Assembly (NCBI GenBank): GCA_944332635.1
Contig: CALVKI010000007.1
Location: 1-58,135 of the forward strand
DNA: 58,135 bases
Direction of reading: 5' to 3'
Source of the DNA: an uncultured Bacilli bacterium
GTDB lineage: Bacteria > Bacillota_I > Bacilli_A > RF39 > UBA660
Of the stretch, positions 17,644 through 25,823 are shown piece by piece (position 1 is the first letter of the stretch; the number at the start of each line of letters is the position of its first letter). Both the position numbers and the translations under genes were made by a program. A model generated the notes under the pieces. That model saw only the letters and a list, made by a program, of their open reading frames with translations. It did not search any database and was not told where the DNA came from.

Positions 17644-17841
17644 ATGAAAGCAGCAACAGGAGAATTAAATTTGACAGTAATTACGCTTATTGCTATTGCA
17701 GCAGTAATTGGTTTTTTCTGGATTATGTGGCCTAATATTCAAGAATCTATTAATTCTCAATGGGATACTATTAATGATAGAGATAAGGCTAAAAATCAAG
17801 GTAGCTTTTCTTATATTATTTTAGAAGATTTGTATAAATAA
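17644..17841 (+). CDS. Small Flp/TadE-like pilin candidate
   Basis: 65 residues from ATG 17644. GTG 17632 is possible but is only one base from AGGAAAGGA; the chosen ATG has a long 13-base gap, so the start is uncertain. A short leader MKAATGELNLT precedes a hydrophobic helix (VITLIAIAAVIGFFWIMW) and a short polar tail. A brief leader with a Gly, then a helix, then a tiny tail fits Flp-type prepilins. The next protein has a similar GGVVNLTMI start. Dedicated promoter upstream. No prepilin peptidase gene is in the window. Confidence 0.7.
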   Translation: MKAATGELNLTVITLIAIAAVIGFFWIMWPNIQESINSQWDTINDRDKAKNQGSFSYIILEDLYK

Positions 17842-17855
17842 GGGTGGTGTAGAAA

Positions 17856-18299
17856 ATGCGAGATGCTTTAGGTGGAGTTGTTAATTTAACAATGATAGTT
17901 GTATTCCTAGTCTTGGTATGTGGGTATTTAGCATTTAATGTTAATTATACTAAAGCATTTCGTGTTAAAAATTATATTATTACATCATTGGAGCAATATG
18001 AAGGTAATTGTAAGAGTGGTACTGCCTGTTCAGATAAAATACAGTCATATATTAAGCAAGTAGGTTATAGTGCACCTGATTTCAAATTGGATGATTATAC
18101 TTGTAATTATGGGTATTGTTATAAAGAGTTTAAGGTTTCTAACGAAGTGGATGGTTCTGTTTCTGAATCTAAGAATCAAGTTTATTATCGGGTCGTTACT
18201 CAAATTAATATAGATATACCAATTGTCAACAGGATTATGCCTGGTTTAAAAATATTTCAAATTTCTGGTAATACAAAGTTGATAACGCCGTTTAAATAG
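17856..18299 (+). CDS. TadE/pseudopilin-like protein
   Basis: 147 residues: leader MRDALGGVVNLT, one hydrophobic helix (about 10-28), then an external domain with four Cys (CKSGTAC; CNYGYC) that could form two disulfides. The Gly-x-x-Asn-Leu-Thr start resembles that of the preceding 65-residue pilin candidate, suggesting a common processing route. It follows that gene by 14 bases. Called a minor pilin by shape and position. Confidence 0.68.
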   Translation: MRDALGGVVNLTMIVVFLVLVCGYLAFNVNYTKAFRVKNYIITSLEQYEGNCKSGTACSDKIQSYIKQVGYSAPDFKLDDYTCNYGYCYKEFKVSNEVDGSVSESKNQVYYRVVTQINIDIPIVNRIMPGLKIFQISGNTKLITPFK

Positions 18300-18313
18300 G
18301 TGAGGTGACTTTT

Positions 18314-19330
18314 ATGAATGTTATTGTTAGTAATGAACAACGTAATGTTTTATCAGGATTAGATATTGATATAATTAAAAGTATTACTGGTGAATATGAT
18401 GCAAATGAAATAGTCGAAATGTTTAAAAATTTTTTCTATAATAAAATGATTTTAGATGTTACTGCTGTAAAAGATTATCATAGTGTTAAAAGTTTTCAAA
18501 CTATTGCTATGGGGTTGGATGTAGAAAAAATCGTTTTCTTTTTACCTGAAGGAAGTGATGTTTGTACTTCTAACTTTTTGTCTAAATTAGTTTCTATGGG
18601 AATTTATAATTTTACGACTAATGTAGAGGGTGTAAAATATTTATTGGAGCATCCTAATACATATAAACAAGTTGCCCATATTCAACAGTTGAACGATGTT
18701 TCTAATAATACTAGTATAGCTACTGTAAATCAAATTAATGATTCAAGGATTACTAATAGAGTACAAGGATCTAAAATTATAGGAGTTAGAAACGTTACAG
18801 AGCATGCAGGAGCTACAACGTTTATTTATATTCTGAAAAAGGAATTGAAGTCTTTTTTTGGGGATACTGTTATTGCTTTAGAGCTTAATAAGCATGATTT
18901 TCAGTTTTTTGGAGATCGGAATATGATATCCATTAGTTCTGATCAGTTACAAAGTTCTTTAGCTCGTTATGCTGGAGCTTCGGTACTTTTAGTTGATTTA
19001 AATGATTATCCGGATGATTCTAGTTGTGAGGAGGTTCTATATTTGTTGGAACCATCAACTATTAAGCTTAATAAATTGATGAAAAAAAATAGAAATGTTT
19101 TTTCAAAGCTTCAGAATAAAAAGATTATTTTAAATAAGAGTTTACTTTCAAACAGGGATGTTATGGATTTTGAATATGAGGCGAAAGTTAGAGTCTTTTA
19201 TAATATGCCTCCTTTGGATGAAAGAAAGAAAAATCAGATTTTTGATGATTTTTTATCTAGATTAGGTTTAATATCTAAAAAGGAAGATAAAAAGGATTCG
19301 GGAAAAATTTTTGGCTTATTTAGAAGGTAA
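18314..19330 (+). CDS. TadZ/CpaE-like ATPase with a degenerate P-loop
   Basis: 338 residues from ATG 18314, preferred to GTG 18305 because AGGTGAGGTG lies upstream. Residues 1-125 look like a degenerate receiver domain; about 153-310 look like the MinD/ParA-type ATPase of CpaE/TadZ. The P-loop position reads IIGVRNVTEHAGATT, without the Lys residues of the deviant Walker A motif. LLVDLNDYPDD fits the strand with the second Asp. TadZ proteins place the Tad machine in the cell. Lack of the Lys suggests nucleotide binding may be altered or lost. Confidence 0.7.
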   Translation: MNVIVSNEQRNVLSGLDIDIIKSITGEYDANEIVEMFKNFFYNKMILDVTAVKDYHSVKSFQTIAMGLDVEKIVFFLPEGSDVCTSNFLSKLVSMGIYNFTTNVEGVKYLLEHPNTYKQVAHIQQLNDVSNNTSIATVNQINDSRITNRVQGSKIIGVRNVTEHAGATTFIYILKKELKSFFGDTVIALELNKHDFQFFGDRNMISISSDQLQSSLARYAGASVLLVDLNDYPDDSSCEEVLYLLEPSTIKLNKLMKKNRNVFSKLQNKKIILNKSLLSNRDVMDFEYEAKVRVFYNMPPLDERKKNQIFDDFLSRLGLISKKEDKKDSGKIFGLFRR

Positions 19331-19332
19331 TG

Positions 19333-19361
19333 TTGACAAATACTTTATTTTAAGATAATAT
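19333..19361 (+). promoter_or_regulatory. Internal promoter before the VirB2-like gene
   Basis: -35 TTGACA (19333-19338, consensus), spacer 17, -10 TAATAT (19356-19361). It starts immediately after the TadZ-like stop and marks the border between the Tad part and the T4SS part of the locus. Confidence 0.7.
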
Positions 19362-19385
19362 AACTTTATTGAAGGAGTGTTGTTT

Positions 19386-19742
19386 ATGTTAGATTTATTT
19401 CAAGTAGGTGTTGTTGGGAATGCTAGTGATAATTGTGGAGGGTTAGCTCCAATTGTTAGAATTATAAAAAAAGGAGTATTTCCTATTGTACAAATTGGTA
19501 TTCCAATTCTATTGATTGTATTTGGTACAATTGATTTAGGAAAAGCTGTTATTTCTAGTGATGAGAAAGAAGTAAAACAAGCACAAAGTCGTTTAATAAA
19601 AAGATGTATTTATGCTGTTGCAATATTCTTTATTACCACTTTAGTAACTTTGCTTATGTCTTTAGTTACTACTGGTACTGAGGGTGGAGATAAAGAAGCA
19701 AATACTACTGGATGGGCTACTTGCTGGAATAGTATTAAATAA
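19386..19742 (+). CDS. VirB2/TrbC-like small two-helix membrane protein
   Basis: 118 residues from ATG 19386, with GGAG 9 bases upstream; GTG 19377 is rejected. Two helices (about 31-49 and 70-90) flank a short charged loop (DLGKAVISSDEKEVKQAQSRLIKR). That is the outline of VirB2-type subunits. The same pattern occurs in the C-terminus of the next protein. Unlike classic VirB2 there is no obvious signal peptide. Its own promoter and a terminator surround it, so it may be made in different amounts from its neighbours. Confidence 0.7.
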   Translation: MLDLFQVGVVGNASDNCGGLAPIVRIIKKGVFPIVQIGIPILLIVFGTIDLGKAVISSDEKEVKQAQSRLIKRCIYAVAIFFITTLVTLLMSLVTTGTEGGDKEANTTGWATCWNSIK

Positions 19743-19757
19743 AAATGATACAAAATT

Positions 19758-19788
19758 AAATAGTAAAGTAATTGCTATTTTTTTTTTA
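19758..19788 (+). terminator. Internal terminator/attenuator after the VirB2-like gene
   Basis: Stem AAATAGTAA (19758-19766), loop AGTAA, arm TTGCTATTT (19772-19780), then a T-run. The arm doubles as the -35 of the next promoter. Confidence 0.7.
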
Positions 19789-19800
19789 TTTTGATATACT
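19772..19800 (+). promoter_or_regulatory. Promoter overlapping the internal terminator
   Basis: -35 TTGCTA (19772-19777) sits within the right arm of the terminator stem; spacer 17; -10 TATACT (19795-19800). Start of the next gene is 34 bases on, with GGAGTGGTGAG. Confidence 0.6.
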
Positions 19801-19833
19801 TAATCTGTATATTTCTTATATGGAGTGGTGAGA

Positions 19834-21036
19834 ATGAAAAAGTTCAAATTTTTCATATTTATTTTTATCTTTAGTATCTTATATTTTTTTCCATATAATA
19901 CAAAAGCTTTGAGTAATAAAGTGGTTAGTTGTGATTATCAATTTATAAATAGTAGTGGGAAGAAAGTGCAATTAGAATATGAAATTTATTCTGATGGAAC
20001 TGTGAAGACACCTTTTAAAGATGGTACCTTATATGATAAAAATGGTATTTCTTGGTATCATAGTGATCGTTTTGAATCTATTTATTATAGTGCTGCAAAA
20101 ATTAATAGTTCTACTGTTACTTGTCCTTCTATTTATATTCAAGAAAATGATTTAAATGTTACGGTTTATCCATATCCGCTTAATAGTAAAACTTGTAGTG
20201 GACATTGCTATAATATTACTTCTGGTGCTTTAAAATTATCTAGTTGGGCTAAAGATATTGGCGTTAAGAGTAAAAGGGTGTTGTCTACTTGTACAGGTTC
20301 TAGTATGGGTTTTTATAATCGTAAAAGCTACATTCTTCCATATTTTAGACTTTATTCTGATGGGACAAAAGAATGGAGTGTAGATGGTGAAACTTATGTT
20401 TCAATTACTCAGGCTATTACCGGTACAGTTGGAGGAGAAGATTTTTCCATTACTGTTAATGATTCTTTAATTAATTCTATTTTTTCTTCTTCACAGGTAA
20501 TTTGTCCTGAACAGATTTATCGTTGTGTTACAAAAGAGCAGAAAGGTTATTCTTACGAGTTATCCGCTGGTGTTAGCTATTGTACTAAAGATGATTTAGG
20601 AAGTAGTGATGGTCAGGGTTTTGGTTCTGGCTATTTTAGTGGGGCTTTTGGTGACCCTAATGGTGATAATAGCGATAGCGATTCCGATGATTCTGATGTT
20701 TTAACAGATTTAAAGGAAGATTTAAATTCTTATAATCAGAATCCAGATTGTAACTCTCTTTTAGGAAGTACAGCTGATGAAGATTCTGTTGCTTGGTTAT
20801 TGCAGCAACTTTTAAATTATATTAAAATTTTAGGCCCAATTTTGGTTGTTATTTTAAGTAGTTTGGATTTTGCAAAAGCGATTATTGCGAGTGATGATGA
20901 GAATATGAAAAAAGTAGAACGAAAATTAATGATTCGTTTGGTTTTAGCAATTGCACTATTTTTAATACCAGTATTGGTGAGTGTATTACTTAATATTTTT
21001 GGTATTACAACGGATCAGATTTGTGGATTGAAATAA
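19834..21036 (+). CDS. Secreted domain fused to a VirB2-like C-terminal helix pair
   Basis: 400 residues from ATG 19834. An N-terminal signal-like helix (FKFFIFIFIFSILYFF) is followed by ~280 external residues with many Cys and a Gly/Asp/Ser-rich linker (GDNSDSDSDDSD). The C-terminus has two helices around DFAKAIIASDDENMKKVERK. This C-terminal unit matches the whole preceding 118-residue protein (DLGKAVISSDEKEVKQAQSR). It looks like a VirB2-type paralog that gained an exported head. No other domain recognised. Confidence 0.72.
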   Translation: MKKFKFFIFIFIFSILYFFPYNTKALSNKVVSCDYQFINSSGKKVQLEYEIYSDGTVKTPFKDGTLYDKNGISWYHSDRFESIYYSAAKINSSTVTCPSIYIQENDLNVTVYPYPLNSKTCSGHCYNITSGALKLSSWAKDIGVKSKRVLSTCTGSSMGFYNRKSYILPYFRLYSDGTKEWSVDGETYVSITQAITGTVGGEDFSITVNDSLINSIFSSSQVICPEQIYRCVTKEQKGYSYELSAGVSYCTKDDLGSSDGQGFGSGYFSGAFGDPNGDNSDSDSDDSDVLTDLKEDLNSYNQNPDCNSLLGSTADEDSVAWLLQQLLNYIKILGPILVVILSSLDFAKAIIASDDENMKKVERKLMIRLVLAIALFLIPVLVSVLLNIFGITTDQICGLK

Positions 21037-21051
21037 TGGTAGGTGATATTA

Positions 21052-23133
21052 ATGACAGATACTGGTACAGCTGATGTTTTTGGTAACTTAGGTAGAAGTT
21101 TAGGACAAATTTTTAATGTTTGTGTTTATTCTCTTTTGGGATTGGTATATCAAATATTTTTTAATGTTGCTAGTGCACAATTATTTGAGAATGAAACTAT
21201 TAAAAACTTTTATGGACGCGTTCAATTAATTATTGGTGTGTTTATGGTTTTTAAGCTTGCTGTTTCAATTTTACAAGGAATTATGGATCCAGATAAATTT
21301 ATGAATCCTAAGGAGGGGTTTGGAAATTTTATTACTAGAGTCGTTATTTCTCTTTCTTTACTTACTGTATTAGTTCCTATTAATATTCCAAATGTGGAAC
21401 AGGCTAATTCTTTTGAAAAATATCTTAATAATAATGGACTTTTATTTGGAACTTTGTATTCTTTACAAGATAGAATTTTATCTAACAATACTTTGGGTAG
21501 ATTAATACTTGGTACGACGGATAATGCAATAGATAACACTAATACTGATACTTCGGGAATGACAGAGGCGGAAATTCAAACTGAAAAGTTACAGAGTTCA
21601 TCTAGAATTTTTACCTCGACAATTTTAAAGGGTTTTTTAAGAATTAATTTACTTCCTGAGGGAGTTCGTAAATCTGATGATGAAAATGATCAGGAGAATT
21701 GGATGTGTGGTAAGCATATTGGAAACGATGAAAAAGATATTATCAATGCTTATAGATTATTGGATGTTTCTCCAGAAATATTGCTTGATGATTCTATTGT
21801 AAAAGCAAAATGTGATTTAAATGAATCTTTTGGTGGTTGGATTGGAAACGTCTTTAATATAGGAGGAGATGCTAAATACTTATTTGCATTTAATTGGTGG
21901 CCAATTTCTATGGTGGTTGGTATATTATTTTTGGTTATTTTAATTGGTTTTACTGTTGATATTGCAATAAGATCTATTAAATTAGCTATTTTGAGACTTA
22001 TTGCACCAATTCCAGTCATTAGTTATATTGAGCCTAAGTCTTCAAAAGATGGTGGGATGTTTTCTTCTTGGCTAAAGGCATTAACATCTACTTATTTAGA
22101 TTTATTTTTGAGACTAGCTATTGTATATTTTGTTATTTTCTTAATTCAAGATATGATTGTTAATGGAATTGTTATTAATGAGGCAACTGGCTTAGTTGGT
22201 ATGTTTTCAATTATCTTTATTTGGATTGGTTTATTCTTTTTTGCAAAGATGGCACCTAAGTTTATTAAGGATGCACTTGGATTGAAGGGTACTATGTCTA
22301 ACGTTGGCCTTAGTGGTATTCTTGGTGGTGCAGGTGCCTTGTTTGGTGGAGGTGGTCTTGCTGGTGCTGGTGCTGGAATGTTATCTAGTATGAATAATGC
22401 GGCAGAGGCGGCTGCTCAAGGAAAGCAAGCACCTCCTGCTTGGCAAAGTGGTGCTAATTTAGCCGCACAAATTAAGACAGGTGATCCTAAAGCAAAAGGT
22501 GGACTTATGAATTCTATTAATGATAGATTAATGCGAGAGGCTGGAATTAATCGTGCAAGAAAACTTTATGGTGTTACTGCTAATGGTTTAGCAAAAGCTA
22601 AAGATAATATGTTTGGAGCACAAGGTGAAGCAGCAAGATTACAAGATTTTTACGATCGCTTAACCCAAGGAAATTTAACACCAGAAGAAATGAATAGAGT
22701 TGCTATGGAAGGTGGAATAACTACTGATGCCCATGGAAATCAAGTTGTCTCTGATGCTTATCGTAAAAGGGCATACAAAAAACTGTCAGATGCTCAAACT
22801 TATGCTGCTAAAGCTAAAACTCATTATGAAGATGCTAAGAAATTTGCAGATTCACATCGTATTACTCCATCTTTTGAAGAAGAACATCGTTGGAGTATAA
22901 AAGAGCGTATGGGATTAGGTAAACAACCAAGATATCGTGCAGATTATCGTGCTGAAAGTGGACGGACTAATGCTCATCAAACAATGGGTGATCGTATATT
23001 TGGTTCTCCAGAGAAGTGGGATGTTGATGGTAGTTCTAGAAATGATAATAGATGGTCATCTGGTAAGTTTGGTGCTGATTTAAATGATGTTCATGATAAT
23101 AGTGATACGACAAATAATACGCCTAGTGCTTGA
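21052..23133 (+). CDS. VirB6/TrbL-like polytopic channel protein
   Basis: 693 residues from ATG 21052 (SD GGTAGGTGAT); GTG 21043 is rejected. Several helices lie in residues ~20-115 and ~280-400 (for example MVVGILFLVILIGFTVDIAI, then LRLIAPIPVISYI). A Gly/Ala-rich stretch follows (GGAGALFGGGGLAGAGAGML), then a long hydrophilic cytoplasmic tail (about 445-693). This is the layout of VirB6/TrbL-type proteins of Gram-positive T4SS, where they form the membrane channel with VirB4 and VirD4. It precedes the PrgI gene. Confidence 0.82.
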   Translation: MTDTGTADVFGNLGRSLGQIFNVCVYSLLGLVYQIFFNVASAQLFENETIKNFYGRVQLIIGVFMVFKLAVSILQGIMDPDKFMNPKEGFGNFITRVVISLSLLTVLVPINIPNVEQANSFEKYLNNNGLLFGTLYSLQDRILSNNTLGRLILGTTDNAIDNTNTDTSGMTEAEIQTEKLQSSSRIFTSTILKGFLRINLLPEGVRKSDDENDQENWMCGKHIGNDEKDIINAYRLLDVSPEILLDDSIVKAKCDLNESFGGWIGNVFNIGGDAKYLFAFNWWPISMVVGILFLVILIGFTVDIAIRSIKLAILRLIAPIPVISYIEPKSSKDGGMFSSWLKALTSTYLDLFLRLAIVYFVIFLIQDMIVNGIVINEATGLVGMFSIIFIWIGLFFFAKMAPKFIKDALGLKGTMSNVGLSGILGGAGALFGGGGLAGAGAGMLSSMNNAAEAAAQGKQAPPAWQSGANLAAQIKTGDPKAKGGLMNSINDRLMREAGINRARKLYGVTANGLAKAKDNMFGAQGEAARLQDFYDRLTQGNLTPEEMNRVAMEGGITTDAHGNQVVSDAYRKRAYKKLSDAQTYAAKAKTHYEDAKKFADSHRITPSFEEEHRWSIKERMGLGKQPRYRADYRAESGRTNAHQTMGDRIFGSPEKWDVDGSSRNDNRWSSGKFGADLNDVHDNSDTTNNTPSA

Positions 23134-23165
23134 TAGAGTTTAAATATAATGGAGTGTGATATATA

Positions 23166-23483
23166 GTGAATTATTTAATACCTGCTAATACGAAGAAGGG
23201 TCAATTAATCTTAGGATTATTTAGACCTTTCGATTTAATTTTATTTTTATCTGGGGTGATGGTTACTATTATTTTGTTGGCGTTTTTGCCACTTACTAAT
23301 ACTTGGCTTACTATTTTAATTATTAGTCCTGCTGTTATTTGTGGATTTCTTGTAATGCCAGTACCTTATTATCATAATATTTTAAATATTATTGTAGAAA
23401 TGTATCAGTTTTTTTCAGAACCTCAAGCATATCATTGGAAAGGTTGGTGTTTTATGGATGAAAAAGAAAATAGTAGGAAGTAA
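23166..23483 (+). CDS. PrgI-family (VirB3-like) membrane protein
   Basis: 105 residues starting at GTG 23166 after GGAGTG. An N-terminal strand (MNYLIPANTKKGQLILGLFR) is followed by two close helices (about 21-63, LILFLSGVMVTIILLAFLP and WLTILIISPAVICGFLVM). This matches PrgI-type proteins that sit just before VirB4 in Gram-positive conjugation modules and correspond to VirB3. It overlaps the next gene by 26 bases. Confidence 0.85.
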   Translation: MNYLIPANTKKGQLILGLFRPFDLILFLSGVMVTIILLAFLPLTNTWLTILIISPAVICGFLVMPVPYYHNILNIIVEMYQFFSEPQAYHWKGWCFMDEKENSRK

Positions 23484-24009
23484 TTTTACGGAGAATTGGT
23501 TACCTGTTAAAGCTATTCAAAATGGGATGATTATTACATATGATAATTTGAAAGTTTCTGGGGTTAAGATTTCTCCACGCAATATTTTTATTTTAGATCC
23601 ACAAGCTCAGGATAATGTGTTGATTAGTTTAAAAAATTTTTATAATATGATAGATTTTGAGTTTTGGTTAGTAGTTGCTGATAGGCCTGTAGATATTTCT
23701 GTTTATATGTCTCAATTACAACTTTTATATAACGAAACTCAGTCTCCGGCTATACGTAAGTTGATTATGCAAGATATTGAAAAGGGTAATTCTTTTATTA
23801 ATAACAATATTGTTGATACTGAATATTATTTCTTATTTAAAGAAAAAGATTCTGATGTTGTGCAAAAACGAGTTCGTATGTTAATTCAAGGTCTTGCTAG
23901 TTGTGGTCTTAATGCTTCACAAACAACGAATGATGATTTAAGAGTTATTTTAGATAATTTTTTAAATGGTGGAAAAACTACTGAATTTGGGACGGTGATG
24001 CCTATATGA
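23458..24009 (+). CDS. VirB4 N-terminal domain as a separate protein
   Basis: 183 residues. The sequence (ENWLPVKAIQNGMIITYDNLKVSGVKI...) looks like the N-terminal domain found at the front of VirB4/TraC ATPases. Here it ends before the ATPase part, which is the next ORF. The two overlap as ATGA (24006-24009), the usual form of translational coupling. Both parts look intact, so a natural gene fission is more likely than decay, though a sequencing frameshift cannot be excluded without reads. It also overlaps prgI. Confidence 0.72.
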   Translation: MKKKIVGSNFTENWLPVKAIQNGMIITYDNLKVSGVKISPRNIFILDPQAQDNVLISLKNFYNMIDFEFWLVVADRPVDISVYMSQLQLLYNETQSPAIRKLIMQDIEKGNSFINNNIVDTEYYFLFKEKDSDVVQKRVRMLIQGLASCGLNASQTTNDDLRVILDNFLNGGKTTEFGTVMPI

Positions 24010-25799
24010 GTACTAGTATAAGAAGCCAATTGGCTCCTAAGGGACTTAGTTTTCATCCTAGTGATTTCTTTATTAGTGATAAGTATGCAACTATTCTTAC
24101 AGTAGTATCTTATCCTAAATATATTACACCTGGATATTTATCATCTTTAACTAATATGCCAGGAATAAAGGTTGTTGTTAAACACATTCCTGTTCCTTTT
24201 CAAGTTATGTCTAAAATGTTAAATAGGCAAGTTGCGGAGTTGAAAGAAAGGTATCAACGTGAAAAAGATCAAACAATGCGTGAAAGATATCGTCAGGATG
24301 CTGAAAGCTTGGAATATTTTACATCTATGCTTGCAGGTAGTCAGGCACGTATTTTTGATTTTCAAATGCATATTATGATTACTGCTGATACAAAAGAATC
24401 GTTAGAGTTAAAGAAAGTAAATGTAAAAAATTATTTAGATGCAATGGAATTAAAGGGGATTTCTTTACGTTTTGAACAAGAGAAAGTTTTAAAAAGTATT
24501 TTACCTATTTTTCCTTCTCAAGATGTAGAACAGAGAATTGGTACACCGATACCTTCTGTAACTATTGCGGCTATGTATCCTTTTATTTTTGATAGTATTA
24601 AAGATCCTGGATTGGCTACTTTATTGGGTGTTGATTTCTCTGGTGGAGTTATTTTATTTAATCAATTTTTATACAAAATTCGTAAAGAGAATAATCGTAA
24701 TAATGCTAATATGATTATTTTGGGTACTTCCGGGTCAGGAAAATCTACTGCAGCAAAGGTTATGCTTCGTACTCATATTCGTAATGGTTGTCAAATTGTT
24801 GCTATTGATCCAGAAGATGAATTACGGGAAATTACTCAAACTTATGGTGGTGACACTATTGATATTGGAAAAGGTGGAGAATTTGGCTTAATCAATCCTT
24901 TAGAAGTTATCATTGATGCTGATGAAGAAGAGATTAAACAAGGACTAGGTTATACGGTCTTGACTCGTACATTACAATTTTTAAAAGCGTTTTTAAAATA
25001 TTACGCTCCATCTATCGAAGATGATGTTTTGGGTATGTTTAGTGATGTTGTTCAAGATACTTATAAGAGGTTTGGTATTGATTTTAATACTGATTTTTCA
25101 CAATTTACTTCAAATGATTATCCAACATTTTCTGATGTTTATGCTACTATTAAAGGGCGTTTAATGTCTATGACAGAGCAAACACGAGAAAGAGATGTTA
25201 TGGAACGGTTGGAATTACGAATTCGCCCACTTACGAAAGAATTAAGATTTTATTTTGATGGTCATACAACCATTAGTCGAGATAGTGACTTTATGGTATT
25301 TAATATTAAAGAATTGATGAATACAGATTCTAATATTCGTGATGCATTATTCTTTAATGTTTTGAAGTATGCATGGGGTCTTTGTTTAGACTTTAATGTG
25401 GATACCGTTTTAATGGTTGATGAAGCACATGTATTGTTAGGTGCAAATAATGAGCTTGGTGCAGAGTTTTTGGCACAAGTTCAAAGACGTGCTAGAAAAT
25501 ATAATACGGGAACAATTATTATTACACAGCAACCTAGTGATTTTGTTGCCAGTGAGAAAGTTTTGATGCATGGTAAAGCGATTTTTGATAACGCTTCTTA
25601 CTATTTAGTTATGGGATTAAAGAAACAGGCGGTAGAAGATTTAAGTTTGTTAATTGATTTAAATGATAGTGAGAAAGAAAGTATTAAGAGGTATTCTCAA
25701 GGAGAGGCATTATTTGTTTGTGGTAATAGGCGTATGCGTATTAATATTGCTGTTACCAAAGAAGAATTAGATTCGTTTGGTTCTGGTGGAGGTTTTTAG
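24006..25799 (+). CDS. virB4: VirB4-family T4SS ATPase
   Basis: 597 residues. A VirB4 middle region (LSFHPSDFFISDKYATILTVVSYP) leads into the ATPase: Walker A GTSGSGKS (240-247), a DPEDE motif (268-272), Walker B VLMVDEAH (D472, E473), and the late motif IIITQQPSDF. VirB4 energises T4SS assembly and substrate transfer at the inner face of the membrane. The family N-terminal domain is on the preceding ORF. Full-length VirB4 would be the sum of both (about 780 aa). Confidence 0.95.
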   Translation: MSTSIRSQLAPKGLSFHPSDFFISDKYATILTVVSYPKYITPGYLSSLTNMPGIKVVVKHIPVPFQVMSKMLNRQVAELKERYQREKDQTMRERYRQDAESLEYFTSMLAGSQARIFDFQMHIMITADTKESLELKKVNVKNYLDAMELKGISLRFEQEKVLKSILPIFPSQDVEQRIGTPIPSVTIAAMYPFIFDSIKDPGLATLLGVDFSGGVILFNQFLYKIRKENNRNNANMIILGTSGSGKSTAAKVMLRTHIRNGCQIVAIDPEDELREITQTYGGDTIDIGKGGEFGLINPLEVIIDADEEEIKQGLGYTVLTRTLQFLKAFLKYYAPSIEDDVLGMFSDVVQDTYKRFGIDFNTDFSQFTSNDYPTFSDVYATIKGRLMSMTEQTRERDVMERLELRIRPLTKELRFYFDGHTTISRDSDFMVFNIKELMNTDSNIRDALFFNVLKYAWGLCLDFNVDTVLMVDEAHVLLGANNELGAEFLAQVQRRARKYNTGTIIITQQPSDFVASEKVLMHGKAIFDNASYYLVMGLKKQAVEDLSLLIDLNDSEKESIKRYSQGEALFVCGNRRMRINIAVTKEELDSFGSGGGF

Positions 25800-25823
25800 A
25801 AGTTTAGAAGGTGGTGATGTTTA

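Noticed and set aside
23458-24009. VirB4 split as plain gene decay
   Set aside because: Both parts keep long open frames with family-like sequence and join by ATGA coupling; decay would bring more stops, though an indel error cannot be excluded.
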